A stretch of 64,000 bases of DNA from an uncultured Granulosicoccaceae bacterium (GTDB lineage: Bacteria; Pseudomonadota; Gammaproteobacteria; Granulosicoccales; Granulosicoccaceae). Position numbers and translations under genes: made by a program. Location: assembly GCA_937998875.1 (NCBI GenBank), contig CALLBO010000009.1, forward strand, positions 293,036 to 357,035. The letters are read 5' to 3'. The notes under the pieces are model-generated. The model saw only the letters and a program-made list of their open reading frames with translations, ran no database searches and had not been told where the DNA came from. Shown in pieces: positions 18,951 through 27,451 of this stretch (the first letter of the stretch is position 1; every line of letters begins with the position of its first letter).

Positions 18951-19328
18951 ATGAACAGACCTATGGCAGTGACGGCAGCGTTATCGTTGGCATTGTTGCT
19001 CGGTGGTTGCACGACAAAAGCGCCCGTTGAACCCGGCAAAGAGTATGGTAACCAACTCGGTGCAGTGAAGTACGTCATACAGCCGGGCGACAATCTGGTA
19101 TTGATCGCCTCAGAGCAAACTCTTGCCAGCGAGAACTGGCGCCGCATTGCAGATTTCAACCGTATCCAGAATCCGGCATCAATTAGAGTCGGTCAAACAA
19201 TCTGGATACCCAGGGATTTGATACCACTGGGCAACTCAGGCGATGAGTCACGCGAGGTCGCAGGCCACCCTGATGCGGTCGTGCACTCTGTTGAATTACC
19301 CGCAAAAGTCTACCCGGTCGGTCGATAG
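18951..19328 (+). CDS. LysM-domain lipoprotein
   Basis: About 125 residues. The start at 18951 follows a GGAG ribosome-binding sequence; the frame opens 21 bases earlier. A lipobox (LLGGC) ends the leader. One LysM domain follows (KYVIQPGDNLVLIA to VGQTIWIP), which binds N-acetylglucosamine in peptidoglycan. No enzymatic domain is attached. It ends six bases before the SixA-like phosphatase gene, suggesting one transcript. Confidence 0.88.
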   Translation: MNRPMAVTAALSLALLLGGCTTKAPVEPGKEYGNQLGAVKYVIQPGDNLVLIASEQTLASENWRRIADFNRIQNPASIRVGQTIWIPRDLIPLGNSGDESREVAGHPDAVVHSVELPAKVYPVGR

Positions 19329-19334
19329 GCCAGC

Positions 19335-19829
19335 ATGAAAAAGCTGATCGTAACCCGCCATGCGAAATCCAGCTGGAATAACAACTCGCTGAGTGATTTT
19401 CAAAGGCCATTGAACAATCGTGGCATCAAAGACGCGCCGGTAATGGCAGATCGATTGGCCAATCGCAATTTAATTCCTGAGCTGGTCGTCTCAAGCACTG
19501 CTGTTCGCGCGCTCGAAACCACGGAATTGTTAATGACTACGCTCAGACTCGGCACTGAGAAACTGATCACTACCGACAGCATCTACGAAGCGCCGCTATC
19601 AGCACTCGAGCAAGCCGTGTGCAACCTGCCAGATCATGTCACGTTAGCGATGATCGTTGGACACAATCCCGGGGTATCTTCACTCTGTGACCATCTATGC
19701 AGTAACGCCAATCTACAGATGCCAACCTGTGCGATGGCATGTTTTGACCTCGATGTGAATCAATGGGCGGATGTCTATCGCGACTGTGGCGAAATGCTCT
19801 GGTATGACTATCCCAAAAACGGCCAATAG
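19335..19829 (+). CDS. SixA-like histidine phosphatase
   Basis: A 164-residue minimal histidine phosphatase. The phosphoacceptor motif is VTRHAKSSW near residue 6-14, with the companion arginine region SSTAVRALETTELL and the second histidine in MIVGHNPGVSSL. These match SixA-type proteins, which dephosphorylate phosphohistidine on HPt or PTS proteins in the cytoplasm. No signal peptide. It is tightly linked to the upstream LysM lipoprotein gene, but a functional connection is not evident. Confidence 0.85.
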   Translation: MKKLIVTRHAKSSWNNNSLSDFQRPLNNRGIKDAPVMADRLANRNLIPELVVSSTAVRALETTELLMTTLRLGTEKLITTDSIYEAPLSALEQAVCNLPDHVTLAMIVGHNPGVSSLCDHLCSNANLQMPTCAMACFDLDVNQWADVYRDCGEMLWYDYPKNGQ

Positions 19830-19942
19830 CAGGCTGGCAGAATCAGTTCGTAGAGCCACCCCTGAAACTGCCCGCCAGTCAGTAAGGGTGAAAACAGCCA
19901 CTTTTTGCCTGAAGATGGCTTGCGATCAGCCACCTCCCACTG

Positions 19943-20164
19943 TTACTGCTCTACTTTCTCCAACTGCACAGTAGGCTCATCGCCAAGTCGGTAGTAAGGG
20001 GGTTGCTGCTGCATATCGGCGAGGGCATCATCACGCGCTTGCTGCGATTCAAACCATCGAATTGAATTCCAGTCATCACCAAGCAGGTGTGACGCTGACA
20101 TAGTATCGCCGCCCGGCATGGTTACTCTGATACCGTAACGGGTGTCTGACTCGTTTTTGTTCAT
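19943..20164 (-). CDS. Small conserved-looking hypothetical protein
   Basis: A 73-residue protein beginning MNKNESDTRYGIRV. It is acidic and contains a YGIRVTMPGGD start, a HLLGDDW turn, and PPYYRLGDEPTVQLEKVE at the end. I do not recognise a named family. Composition, absence of low-complexity sequence and convergent position with the phosphatase gene suggest a real gene. A longer frame to 20203 is possible but lacks a convincing start signal. Function unknown. Confidence 0.55.
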   Translation of the reverse strand: MNKNESDTRYGIRVTMPGGDTMSASHLLGDDWNSIRWFESQQARDDALADMQQQPPYYRLGDEPTVQLEKVEQ

Positions 20165-20346
20165 AGGAGTGCCTGTGAAGAGTATAGTGGGCGGGAATAC
20201 CAACTGAATAAATAATTCCGACAGGGTGGATGATTTTGTCTTTTAATCATCAGGCCAGTCGCTGAAAGTTCCGGCTGAGACAGCAAAGCCACCGCCGACA
20301 TTAATCTTGCGACGACGCGGTTACATTTTACCCTATCCATATTATC

Positions 20347-20374
20347 CTATCCGGAAACAACTATCCGGAAACAA
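20347..20374. repeat. Two tandem copies of a 14-bp repeat
   Basis: The unit CTATCCGGAAACAA occurs twice head to tail, 25 bases upstream of the small lipoprotein gene. A degraded third copy (CCTATCCATATTAT) may precede it. It could bind a regulator or be slippage; nothing decides between these. Confidence 0.7.
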
Positions 20375-20398
20375 CGCTTTTACTTCAAGGATCCGACG

Positions 20399-20746
20399 AT
20401 GTTCAACAAAACTATTCTAGCTGCTCTTACCACCGCTGGCGCACTCACATTGACGGCCTGCACCCAGGAATCGCAAAACAAGCTGGGCCGCTCGCTGCAG
20501 AACTGGACAGGCACAGACGGCGTACTCGAAGTCTATTCCGGAAACCAGCTGGTGAAAAGGTTCATGAAAATCGACAAACTCTCGACTGCAACCGGTACCA
20601 GTCGCGATGTCGACCGACCCTACCGTTTCGGGTACGGCATTATGGATCAAAACCTCGACGGTAAACTCGGAGACGGAGAGGATGAAAAAGTCTACTTCGA
20701 ATTCAGTGACTACTCCACGCCTTACATATTCTACGAAAATCCATAA
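20399..20746 (+). CDS. Small lipoprotein with an EF-hand-like loop
   Basis: A 115-residue protein with a lipoprotein leader (lipobox LTAC, Cys21). The mature part ends in a DQNLDGKLGDGEDEK loop, whose alternating acidic residues resemble an EF-hand calcium site, followed by VYFEFSDYSTPYIFYE. No other domain is recognised. Envelope location is well supported; function is unknown. It is monocistronic between a tandem repeat and a candidate small RNA. Confidence 0.7.
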   Translation: MFNKTILAALTTAGALTLTACTQESQNKLGRSLQNWTGTDGVLEVYSGNQLVKRFMKIDKLSTATGTSRDVDRPYRFGYGIMDQNLDGKLGDGEDEKVYFEFSDYSTPYIFYENP

Positions 20747-20898
20747 GCGGCGCGCTGCCCGTGATTGATTCAGAACGAAAATTTCATGCCAGCCACCCTA
20801 CAATAACAACGGTTTTTTGGCGTTTTCGAGCATTTGCATTACAAGCTGAAATTATCGGCGGCTTTGCTTGTCTTTTTCGCGAGAACTACTACAAATAA

Positions 20899-20972
20899 AG
20901 GGCGTGGTCTGTTTTTGCACAGTCACGTTCTCACCCCCATATCGGGCCTGCATCAGCGGGCCCTCTTTTTTT
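20899..20972 (+). ncRNA. Candidate small RNA with its own promoter and terminator
   Basis: In the 368-bp gap between the lipoprotein and BolA genes there is a promoter-like pair TTGCTT (20864-20869) and TACTAC (20887-20892), spaced 17 bases apart. About 80 bases downstream lies a GGGCC/GGCCC hairpin followed by seven T residues (20944-20972). No ORF with a ribosome-binding site fits between. A ~74-nt transcript is predicted. It matches no RNA family I recognise. It could instead be a premature terminator in a BolA leader. Confidence 0.35.
20944..20972 (+). terminator. Rho-independent terminator
   Basis: Stem GGGCC/GGCCC with a ten-base loop followed by CTTTTTTT, on the plus strand, 143 bases before the BolA-like gene. 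Confidence 0.6.
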
Positions 20973-21114
20973 GTAAAAAACCTACGCTACGCGCGCGACT
21001 TATCGACGGTCAAGGTATACTTAGACCTAACGAATTTCCGATAAGCAATATCGACCAGTTAAATCGACCAAGTTAAATTTAACAGGCACAGACCGACCAC
21101 ACAGGGGCCACCGG

Positions 21115-21366
21115 ATGAGAATGGATTACTACAGCGATAAGATTGAGCAATCAATCTCCGGCGCTAAAGCAACAGTTACCGGTGACGGCAGCAAGTTTGA
21201 AGCTGAAGTTATCTCGGATGAGTTCGAAGGACTCCCGCCACTCAAACGCCACAAGCTGGTCTATGCAGTACTCGACGAGTATATAAAGACGGGGGCGATA
21301 CACGCGTTGACTATTCGCGCATTCACCGGCAGTGAATGGCAGGAAAAAAATCAAACCGCAAGCTGA
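21115..21366 (+). CDS. BolA/IbaG-family protein
   Basis: An 83-residue protein with the BolA fold signatures: [31 protein letters not shown] and [13 protein letters not shown]. Family members pair with monothiol glutaredoxins in iron-sulfur trafficking or act as stress-response regulators. The sequence [17 protein letters not shown] is closest in style to the IbaG/BolA-like short group. The conserved invariant histidine is in the [10 protein letters not shown] segment. A second BolA is encoded at 31586-31900. The following ATPase gene is close behind. Confidence 0.85.
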   Translation: MRMDYYSDKIEQSISGAKATVTGDGSKFEAEVISDEFEGLPPLKRHKLVYAVLDEYIKTGAIHALTIRAFTGSEWQEKNQTAS

Positions 21367-21391
21367 CCGACGACAACGTTAGATTTTCTAT

Positions 21392-21400
21392 CCCCCCCCC
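21392..21400. repeat. Nine-C homopolymer between bolA-like and yjgR-like genes
   Basis: A run of nine C residues lies 26 bases after the BolA stop and 107 bases before the ATPase start at 21507. It is inside an open extension of the ATPase frame, so slippage here would only matter if a far-upstream start were used. Confidence 0.9.
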
Positions 21401-21506
21401 TAAAAAGACAAATACAGACAAGTACAGACCAGTCCAAGCAAATAACAGGCAACAGCAACCAGACCCGTTGTACACAATCTCTGGCGGCTGCTCTCGGAGA
21501 CCCCCA

Positions 21507-23027
21507 ATGGCTGATGTTGACAATATACTGATCGGTAAGGGAGACAATCTCGTCACCCTGCAACCGAAGTATGCCAATCGTCATGGACTCATCGCAGGCG
21601 CCACAGGAACAGGCAAAACAATTACATTACAAGTTCTGGCTGAAGGCTTTTCTCGTATTGGCGTACCGGTGTTTATGGCAGACGTCAAAGGCGACCTGTC
21701 CGGCATCAGCCAGCAGGGCACTGCACACCCGAAGGTAGAGGAGCGGGTTAAAGAAATCGGTATCGAAGACTTTGCGTTTGATGACAACACCTGTGTGTTC
21801 TGGGATCTCCTCGGAGAGAAAGGTCACCCGATCAGAGCAACCATCTCTGACATGGGTCCTACCCTGTTGTCTCAGTTGCTCGGCTTAAACGATACGCAGA
21901 CTGGCATCATGACAGTGGTATTTCGTTTTGCGGATGACGAAGGTCTCTTGCTACTCGATCTCAAGGATCTCACCTCCACGCTTAAATTCATTGGCGACAA
22001 TGCCAAACAATTTAAATCTGAGTACGGCAATATCAGTTCAGCTTCTGTCGGTGCAATTCAACGGCGACTACTGGAGCTTGAAGAAAGTGGTGCCGACGAG
22101 TTCTTCGGTGAACCACAGCTTGATCTTTGGGATCTGATGCGAGTTGACTCTAACGGGCGCGGTAACATTAACATTCTCGCCGCCGACAAACTGATGATGA
22201 ACCCGAAGCTCTACGCCACCTTTCTATTGTGGTTAATATCAGAGCTGTTTGAAGATCTGCCGGAAGTCGGCGATCAGGACAAACCCAGGCTGGTATTCTT
22301 TTTTGATGAAGCGCACCTGTTGTTCGAGGATGCTCCGAAAGCGCTGGTAGAGAAAGTCGAGATGGTAGTCAGACTTATTCGCTCAAAGGGCGTTGGAGTT
22401 TACTTTATTACCCAGAGCCCGCTGGACATACCCGAGGACGTACTCGGCCAGTTAGGCAACCGTGTGCAGCATGCACTGCGAGCTTTCACCCCCAAAGATA
22501 AAAAAGCAGTACGGGCAACCGCGCAAACCATGCGTGAAAATCCGGCCTTTGATTCTGAAACCGTAATTATGGAACTTGGTGTTGGTGAAGCACTGGTATC
22601 AACACTGGAAGCAGACGGGATCCCTTCAATTGTGGAACGCACCACAGTGAGGCCCCCGGTGTCGCGCATCGGACCCGCAACTGAAGCAGAGCGCAACAAG
22701 GTAGTAAAAGGAAGCCCGTTCGCAGGACGCTATGACAAAGAAATCGATCGTGAGTCAGCGCACGAAAAACTCAAATCACGCATACAAAAGATAGACGCGC
22801 CAAAACTCAATCAATTTCCAACAGCAGCGCAAGTTGCGGCAAACAAAGCCACCCAACAACAGACATCACAACCACCAGCCACAACGGCACCTAAATCTCG
22901 TGGCAGACAACGCCAGACAGTCACCGAAGCACTGACCAAAAGTGTTGTGCGCTCTATTGGCTCAAGCGTTGGCAGACAGATTGGTCGCGGCATCCTCGGT
23001 GGTATCATGGGCACCCGCAGACGCTAG
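21507..23027 (+). CDS. HerA/FtsK-superfamily ATPase of the YjgR (DUF853) type
   Basis: About 506 residues from the ATG at 21507, preceded by a CGGAG ribosome-binding sequence; the frame is open upstream into the BolA gene but that part is not conserved. Seen: Walker A GATGTGKT near residue 30, [10 protein letters not shown], Walker [13 protein letters not shown], and the [31 protein letters not shown] segment diagnostic of the family. The end is basic and low-complexity, with [15 protein letters not shown]. Cytoplasmic hexameric ATPase expected; its cellular role is not established in the family. Confidence 0.9.
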   Translation: MADVDNILIGKGDNLVTLQPKYANRHGLIAGATGTGKTITLQVLAEGFSRIGVPVFMADVKGDLSGISQQGTAHPKVEERVKEIGIEDFAFDDNTCVFWDLLGEKGHPIRATISDMGPTLLSQLLGLNDTQTGIMTVVFRFADDEGLLLLDLKDLTSTLKFIGDNAKQFKSEYGNISSASVGAIQRRLLELEESGADEFFGEPQLDLWDLMRVDSNGRGNINILAADKLMMNPKLYATFLLWLISELFEDLPEVGDQDKPRLVFFFDEAHLLFEDAPKALVEKVEMVVRLIRSKGVGVYFITQSPLDIPEDVLGQLGNRVQHALRAFTPKDKKAVRATAQTMRENPAFDSETVIMELGVGEALVSTLEADGIPSIVERTTVRPPVSRIGPATEAERNKVVKGSPFAGRYDKEIDRESAHEKLKSRIQKIDAPKLNQFPTAAQVAANKATQQQTSQPPATTAPKSRGRQRQTVTEALTKSVVRSIGSSVGRQIGRGILGGIMGTRRR

Positions 23028-23061
23028 CACCGTCCCTTTCCCTTAACGCAACTAAAAGCCC

Positions 23062-24924
23062 ATGGCACAGATAAGACTGCGCAATATTAGTCTCGCCTTC
23101 GGGCCTGACAAGCTGCTCGATAATGCCGAGCTTGTTATCGATTCCGGTGATCGCATTGCGGTAGTGGGGCGTAATGGTCAAGGTAAGTCGACACTGCTCA
23201 AAGTACTCGATGGCGAGATAGAACCCGATGACGGTGAGATCGTCCGTTCCGATGGAGTGCGAATCGCACGCTTGCAACAAGAAGTACCATCGGGTGAGGA
23301 TCACCGCAAGGTGTTTGAGGTAACAGCCTCTGGCATTGGTGAAAACGCGGCTGAAGCCTTACGACAACTTGAAACAGAGGGTTACACAGAAATAGAGCTT
23401 GAAGGCACAGATATCTGGCGTGCAACAGCGGACATACAAAGCGTCATCTCTCGCTTACAACTAAACCCCGACAGCAAAGTATCATCGCTCTCGGGTGGTC
23501 AGAAACGAAGAGTCATGTTGGCCCGGGCGCTGGCAGCACAGCCGAATGTACTGCTCATGGATGAACCAACCAACCATCTCGATATTGACTCAGTGATCTG
23601 GCTGGAAGAATTTTTAAGCAAAATCACCGCAACACTGGTGTTCGTAACACACGACAGAACGCTTATCCGCAAACTCTCAAATAGAATTTTCGACATTGAT
23701 CGCGGTACCGTCACCAGCTGGAACCACCCGTATGATAAATTCCTGCAGTTAAGGGCAGAAGCGCTGGCAGCAGCAGAAACTGCAGACAAGCTGTTTGATA
23801 AGAAGCTCAAGCAGGAAGAAACCTGGATAAGACAAGGCATCAAAGCCAGGCGCACCAGAAACGAAGGCAGAGTAAGAGCGTTAAAAAAACTACGTGAAGA
23901 ACGCTCGCAACGGCGTGCGAAAATAGGCAACGCCGAACTCAACATCCACACAGAAAACAAGTCTGGCAAGATCGTTTTCAGTCTGGATAAGATCAGCCAC
24001 AGTCTCGGTGGTAAGCAGCTGATCAAAAACTTTTCCACCACCATCATGCGTGATCACAAGATTGCCATTATCGGCCCCAATGGCAGCGGCAAAACAACGC
24101 TGCTAAAAATTATTCTTGGTGAGCTAACACCTGATGAAGGTACGGCTGTACCGGGCACCAACCTTGAGATCGCATACTTCGATCAGTTGCGCAACCAGCT
24201 TGATGAAACCAAATCAGCCGCAGACAACGTTAGTGAAGGTTCCGACTTTATTGAAGTCAACGGCGAGCGAAAACACATCATGGGCTATATGCAGGAGTTT
24301 TTATTTGACCCCGAACGCGCTCGCGCTCCAATTACCAAACTGTCCGGCGGTGAACGCAATAGACTATTGTTAGCTAAATTATTCACCAAACCCGCCAATG
24401 TACTGGTACTTGACGAACCGACCAACGATCTTGATGTGGAAACTCTGGAACTACTAGAGTACACCATACTGTCATTCAAAGGCACAGTGCTCATGGTGAG
24501 CCACGATCGCGAGTTTATAGATAACATCGCTACCAGCACTATTGTACTGGAAGGCAATGGCAAACTAACAGAGCATGTTGGTGGCTACAGTGACTACCTG
24601 GATTTCTCGAGCTCGAAATCTTCCAACACATCCAGCAAAACAAAAGATACAAAATCCGGTCATCCACAGCAAAAAGGCAATGAAGCTCCAAAAAAAGCTG
24701 CCAAGCTAAGCTACAAGTTGCAGAGAGAACTCGATCAGCTACCGACAGCCATCGAGAAGCTTGAGGAAGATAAAACCTCCCTTGAAGAACAGCTGGCAGA
24801 CCCGGCAGTATTTAAAGATGCCAACAAGCTTGCAGAGGTGCAAGCTCAATATTCCGAGGTACAAACCGATCTCGAGAAAACGTTTACTCGCTGGGAGGAA
24901 CTCGAAGGAATGGCTAACCCATAG
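23062..24924 (+). CDS. uup: ABC-F ATPase Uup
   Basis: A 620-residue soluble protein with two ABC cassettes and no membrane domain. First cassette: Walker A GRNGQGKST and signature LSGGQKRRVMLARAL with DEPTNHLD; second: GPNGSGKTT, LSGGERNRLLLAKLF and DEPTNDLDVETLELLE. A basic linker (YDKFLQLRAEAL to RRTRNEGRVRALKKLRE) and a C-terminal coiled coil (LQRELDQLPTAIEKLEEDKTSLEEQL) match Uup, which acts on ribosomes and replication-linked branched DNA. Thirty-four bases separate it from the upstream ATPase gene, so they are probably co-transcribed. Confidence 0.94.
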   Translation: MAQIRLRNISLAFGPDKLLDNAELVIDSGDRIAVVGRNGQGKSTLLKVLDGEIEPDDGEIVRSDGVRIARLQQEVPSGEDHRKVFEVTASGIGENAAEALRQLETEGYTEIELEGTDIWRATADIQSVISRLQLNPDSKVSSLSGGQKRRVMLARALAAQPNVLLMDEPTNHLDIDSVIWLEEFLSKITATLVFVTHDRTLIRKLSNRIFDIDRGTVTSWNHPYDKFLQLRAEALAAAETADKLFDKKLKQEETWIRQGIKARRTRNEGRVRALKKLREERSQRRAKIGNAELNIHTENKSGKIVFSLDKISHSLGGKQLIKNFSTTIMRDHKIAIIGPNGSGKTTLLKIILGELTPDEGTAVPGTNLEIAYFDQLRNQLDETKSAADNVSEGSDFIEVNGERKHIMGYMQEFLFDPERARAPITKLSGGERNRLLLAKLFTKPANVLVLDEPTNDLDVETLELLEYTILSFKGTVLMVSHDREFIDNIATSTIVLEGNGKLTEHVGGYSDYLDFSSSKSSNTSSKTKDTKSGHPQQKGNEAPKKAAKLSYKLQRELDQLPTAIEKLEEDKTSLEEQLADPAVFKDANKLAEVQAQYSEVQTDLEKTFTRWEELEGMANP

Positions 24925-25103
24925 CACTTTGGTGCGCCAAATTAACTATGACCTTATCCCCGGTTACAGTCATGACTGGTTGTTCAAACAAGCTCTTTTC
25001 TACATCAATACAGAATCTACTAAAACAAGATCGCAGGAAAGCGTTCGAACACTGACAATTTGCATCATATACTTTAGCTCTTATTACAACCCGGGAAAGC
25101 AAT

Positions 25104-25577
25104 ATGGCTACAAGTTTCCAGTTCCACGCCCTTTCGAAAGAGATCTTTTCGGAATATTTTGCAATGAATACCAAGGAGCTGAAAGAGATTGGGGCATATA
25201 TATTTACCGCTGACGAATCACCTTGCTACCCTTGTCGAGTGTCACTGACTGATGCGCTGATTGGGGAGTCAGTTCTGGCTATATCGTATGAGCATAACCC
25301 GGTATCAAGCCCATACCGCTCGGCTGGGCCAATATTTGTCAGAGCGGAAGCCATGGATGCGACACACGGTCAAAATGAAATACCTGACATGCTAAATCAT
25401 CGCTTACTTTCGATAAGAGGTTACAGCAGTGTTGATCGAATGATTGAGGCCGAAACGGTTAGTGGAAAAGATCTCGAAAGAACTCTACATCATCAATTTT
25501 CAAACGAAAACGTTGCGTACATCCATATCCACAATGCGGGTCCGGGTTGTTTTAATTGCGCCGTCACCCGTGCTTAA
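25104..25577 (+). CDS. DUF1203-family protein
   Basis: A 157-residue cytoplasmic protein. The stretches ADESPCYPCRVSLTDALIGE, SYEHNPVSSPYRSAGPIFVR and HIHNAGPGCFNCAV match the DUF1203 family, of unknown function. Conserved cysteines (PCYPC near the N-terminus and GCFNC at the end) could bind metal. It lies 179 bases after uup and just before a TfoX-like gene. Confidence 0.8.
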   Translation: MATSFQFHALSKEIFSEYFAMNTKELKEIGAYIFTADESPCYPCRVSLTDALIGESVLAISYEHNPVSSPYRSAGPIFVRAEAMDATHGQNEIPDMLNHRLLSIRGYSSVDRMIEAETVSGKDLERTLHHQFSNENVAYIHIHNAGPGCFNCAVTRA

Positions 25578-25616
25578 AAAGTTGATCGCAGACTGTGAGC
25601 ATTCACTGGAACAAAT

Positions 25617-25958
25617 ATGGCATTCGATGAGAAGCTGGCAGACAGAATCCGCAGTTTGATCGCAGACAAATCAATTATCACTGAAAAGAAAATGTTTGGT
25701 GGATTGGCTTTTTTAGTGAATGGAAATATGTCTATTACTGCGAGTGGCAAAGGTGGGATCTTAGTTCGCGTTGATCCGGAACAGTATAAAAGTCTTGGCA
25801 AAGAATCCGGTGTTGAAGTAGCAGTAATGCGCGGAAAACCTATGCATGGCTGGCTTCGCTTATCCGCAGATCAGGTTCAGACAAAAAAGCAACTTGAACG
25901 CTGGGTTCGTATCTGTCTATCTTATGCAGAACAGCTACCGCAAAAAAAAGCGAAATAG
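25617..25958 (+). CDS. TfoX/Sxy N-terminal-domain protein
   Basis: A 113-residue protein with the TfoX N-terminal pattern: KKMFGGLAFLVNGNMSI, GGILVRVDPEQY, and GKPMHGWLRLS. Full-length Sxy/TfoX competence regulators carry a second C-terminal domain that is missing here, so this is the short single-domain form found widely in proteobacteria. A role in competence is not implied. It is convergent with the LysR gene, separated by 20 bases. Confidence 0.88.
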   Translation: MAFDEKLADRIRSLIADKSIITEKKMFGGLAFLVNGNMSITASGKGGILVRVDPEQYKSLGKESGVEVAVMRGKPMHGWLRLSADQVQTKKQLERWVRICLSYAEQLPQKKAK

Positions 25959-25978
25959 ACAGATTATTGTATATGGAG

Positions 25979-26854
25979 TTAAGCATAGGCTGATCGAAAA
26001 TAGTCCGCTGCAGCAAGCACGGGTGCAGACGGTTTTTTACCCATTGCAATCGCCAATCCATAGTCATGAATGGGTGGCAGTCCATGCTCATGGCCTAGCT
26101 CGATTATTTCACCGGTACAACCCGACTGCGGTATGGGAGCCACAACCAGATCTGCCAGCACTGCAGCTTTCTGCCCGGATATATGGGCACACATAAAAGC
26201 AATTCGAAAATTACGACCGTGTGACTTAAGACTTTCTGTCGCAGATTGTCGCCAATGACATCCCTCTTCCCAGACTGATATGGGCAATGGATCCCGCTCG
26301 CAGGCGATGCCATTTTTTTTTCCAGCCCACACCAGTTTTTCACGGTGAATTATTTCCAGATCACGTTCCTCTTTCTTACCCGGATCACATGTGACAAGCG
26401 CCATGTCAAGCTCGCCACTATTTACCCGCTTTTTAAGCTGTTCCGTATCGTCTACTACTACATCAACGGTGACGCAGCAATGCGTCTGTCCAAATTGTCT
26501 CAGCATTGCGGGCATGGATCGTTCGGCTAGATTGTCCGGAACGCCCAGTCGCACACCGCCGGATATTTCAGGCTCAATGAACTGCTTAACAATTTCACTG
26601 TTCAAGGACAGCACACGCCTGCCATGCTCAAGCAACACTTCACCTTCCGCAGTGACAGATACTGAGCGGGCGTTTCGCTGAAACACCGGCCGGCCAATAA
26701 GATCTTCAATCCGCTTTACCTGCATAGACACAGCCGACGGAGTGCGATGCACCGCTTCTGCCGCTGCTGAGAAATTTCCATAATCAGAAATCGCTACGAG
26801 AGTCTTGAGTAAATCCAGTTCGAGCAACGGTGTCTGGGCCAATGATTCCGCCAT
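25979..26854 (-). CDS. LysR-family transcriptional regulator
   Basis: A 291-residue regulator. N-terminal winged helix-turn-helix: LDLLKTLVAISDYGNFSAAAEAVHRTPSAVSMQVKRIEDLIG arrangement, with FSAAAEAVHRTPSAVS as the recognition region. The rest is a periplasmic-binding-protein-like effector domain. It is divergent from a DUF1127 gene across a 134-bp intergenic region that contains inverted repeats, the usual position of a LysR target. The effector is unknown. Confidence 0.92.
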   Translation of the reverse strand: MAESLAQTPLLELDLLKTLVAISDYGNFSAAAEAVHRTPSAVSMQVKRIEDLIGRPVFQRNARSVSVTAEGEVLLEHGRRVLSLNSEIVKQFIEPEISGGVRLGVPDNLAERSMPAMLRQFGQTHCCVTVDVVVDDTEQLKKRVNSGELDMALVTCDPGKKEERDLEIIHREKLVWAGKKNGIACERDPLPISVWEEGCHWRQSATESLKSHGRNFRIAFMCAHISGQKAAVLADLVVAPIPQSGCTGEIIELGHEHGLPPIHDYGLAIAMGKKPSAPVLAAADYFRSAYA

Positions 26855-26897
26855 TTTTAGTCCCCTGAAGTATTGTCTTCAATATTATTGATAGATA

Positions 26898-26925
26898 GAT
26901 TCAACATTGTTCGTTTGATTGAATC
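26898..26925. promoter_or_regulatory. Inverted repeat in the lysR/DUF1127 divergent intergenic region
   Basis: GATTCAA (26898-26904) and TTGAATC (26919-26925) are perfect inverted copies 14 bases apart. Nearby, ATTG-N4-CAAT and CAAT-N3-ATTG add dyad symmetry. LysR proteins commonly bind such dyads between their own gene and a divergent target. Binding is inferred from position only. Confidence 0.4.
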
Positions 26926-26988
26926 ACAGAGAGTCCCTATTGTCTATCGCAAGGCACCAATCCGGGAGCCTCCACCAGAGGAAACAAA

Positions 26989-27285
26989 ATGAATTGCTGC
27001 TGCTTTGAATGCCAATCCGGTCTGGCTGCAAACCCCTACAGGATACAATCAATAAAATCAGCAATATCCGGGTGGCTTAATCGCGTCCGACAATCGTTCT
27101 TAAGGATAAGAGCGGCACGACAGGAGCAAGTGGCATTGAAAGAACTGGCCGAGCTCGATGACAAAGCCCTGCAAGATATCGGCATTAGAAGGGACGATGT
27201 AATATGGGCCAGTCACTTACCGTCTTCCTTACACGCATCACTTGAACTTGAAAAGATAGCAAGACAACCAGGACGATATATATAA
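26989..27285 (+). CDS. DUF1127-domain small protein with Cys-rich N-terminus
   Basis: A 98-residue protein. The DUF1127 signature is the ALKELAELDDKALQDIGIRRDDV segment near residues 45-67. Members in other bacteria are small basic proteins that influence phosphate, carbon or RNA metabolism. The N-terminus (MNCCCFECQ) has four cysteines within eight residues, which could bind metal. It is divergent from the LysR gene, whose product is the likely regulator. Confidence 0.75.
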   Translation: MNCCCFECQSGLAANPYRIQSIKSAISGWLNRVRQSFLRIRAARQEQVALKELAELDDKALQDIGIRRDDVIWASHLPSSLHASLELEKIARQPGRYI

Positions 27286-27287
27286 AT

Positions 27288-27336
27288 CAGCTCGCCACCC
27301 GGTGTAAGGGTTTCCATTTTCACCGGGATCGAGCTG
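27288..27336. terminator. Long two-part hairpin between convergent genes
   Basis: Outer arms CAGCTCG/CGAGCTG and inner arms CCCGGTG/CACCGGG form a nearly continuous 14-bp stem with a 16-base loop. It begins three bases after the DUF1127 stop codon. There is no clear T-tract, so it may protect the 3' end or stop transcription weakly in both directions. Confidence 0.5.
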
Positions 27337-27451
27337 GCGACACAATTCCAACGCATCAAAACCGCGAGAGGGAATTGGTCTGATAGTTTTTGCGATAGAC
27401 AGCACTTCCAATACATTAGTTAGTACAGGAATTACGTGCAGGTGTTAAAGA

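Noticed and set aside
20834..21076. 80-codon ORF between the lipoprotein and BolA genes
   Set aside because: It runs through the terminator hairpin and has no ribosome-binding site or family match.
21336..21506. N-terminal extension of the YjgR-like ATPase back into the BolA gene
   Set aside because: It overlaps bolA, contains the C-run and is not conserved; ATG 21507 has a ribosome-binding sequence and gives a family-length protein.
23499..24047. 182-codon leftward ORF inside uup
   Set aside because: Antisense to conserved ABC motifs of uup; hydrophobic low-complexity shadow.
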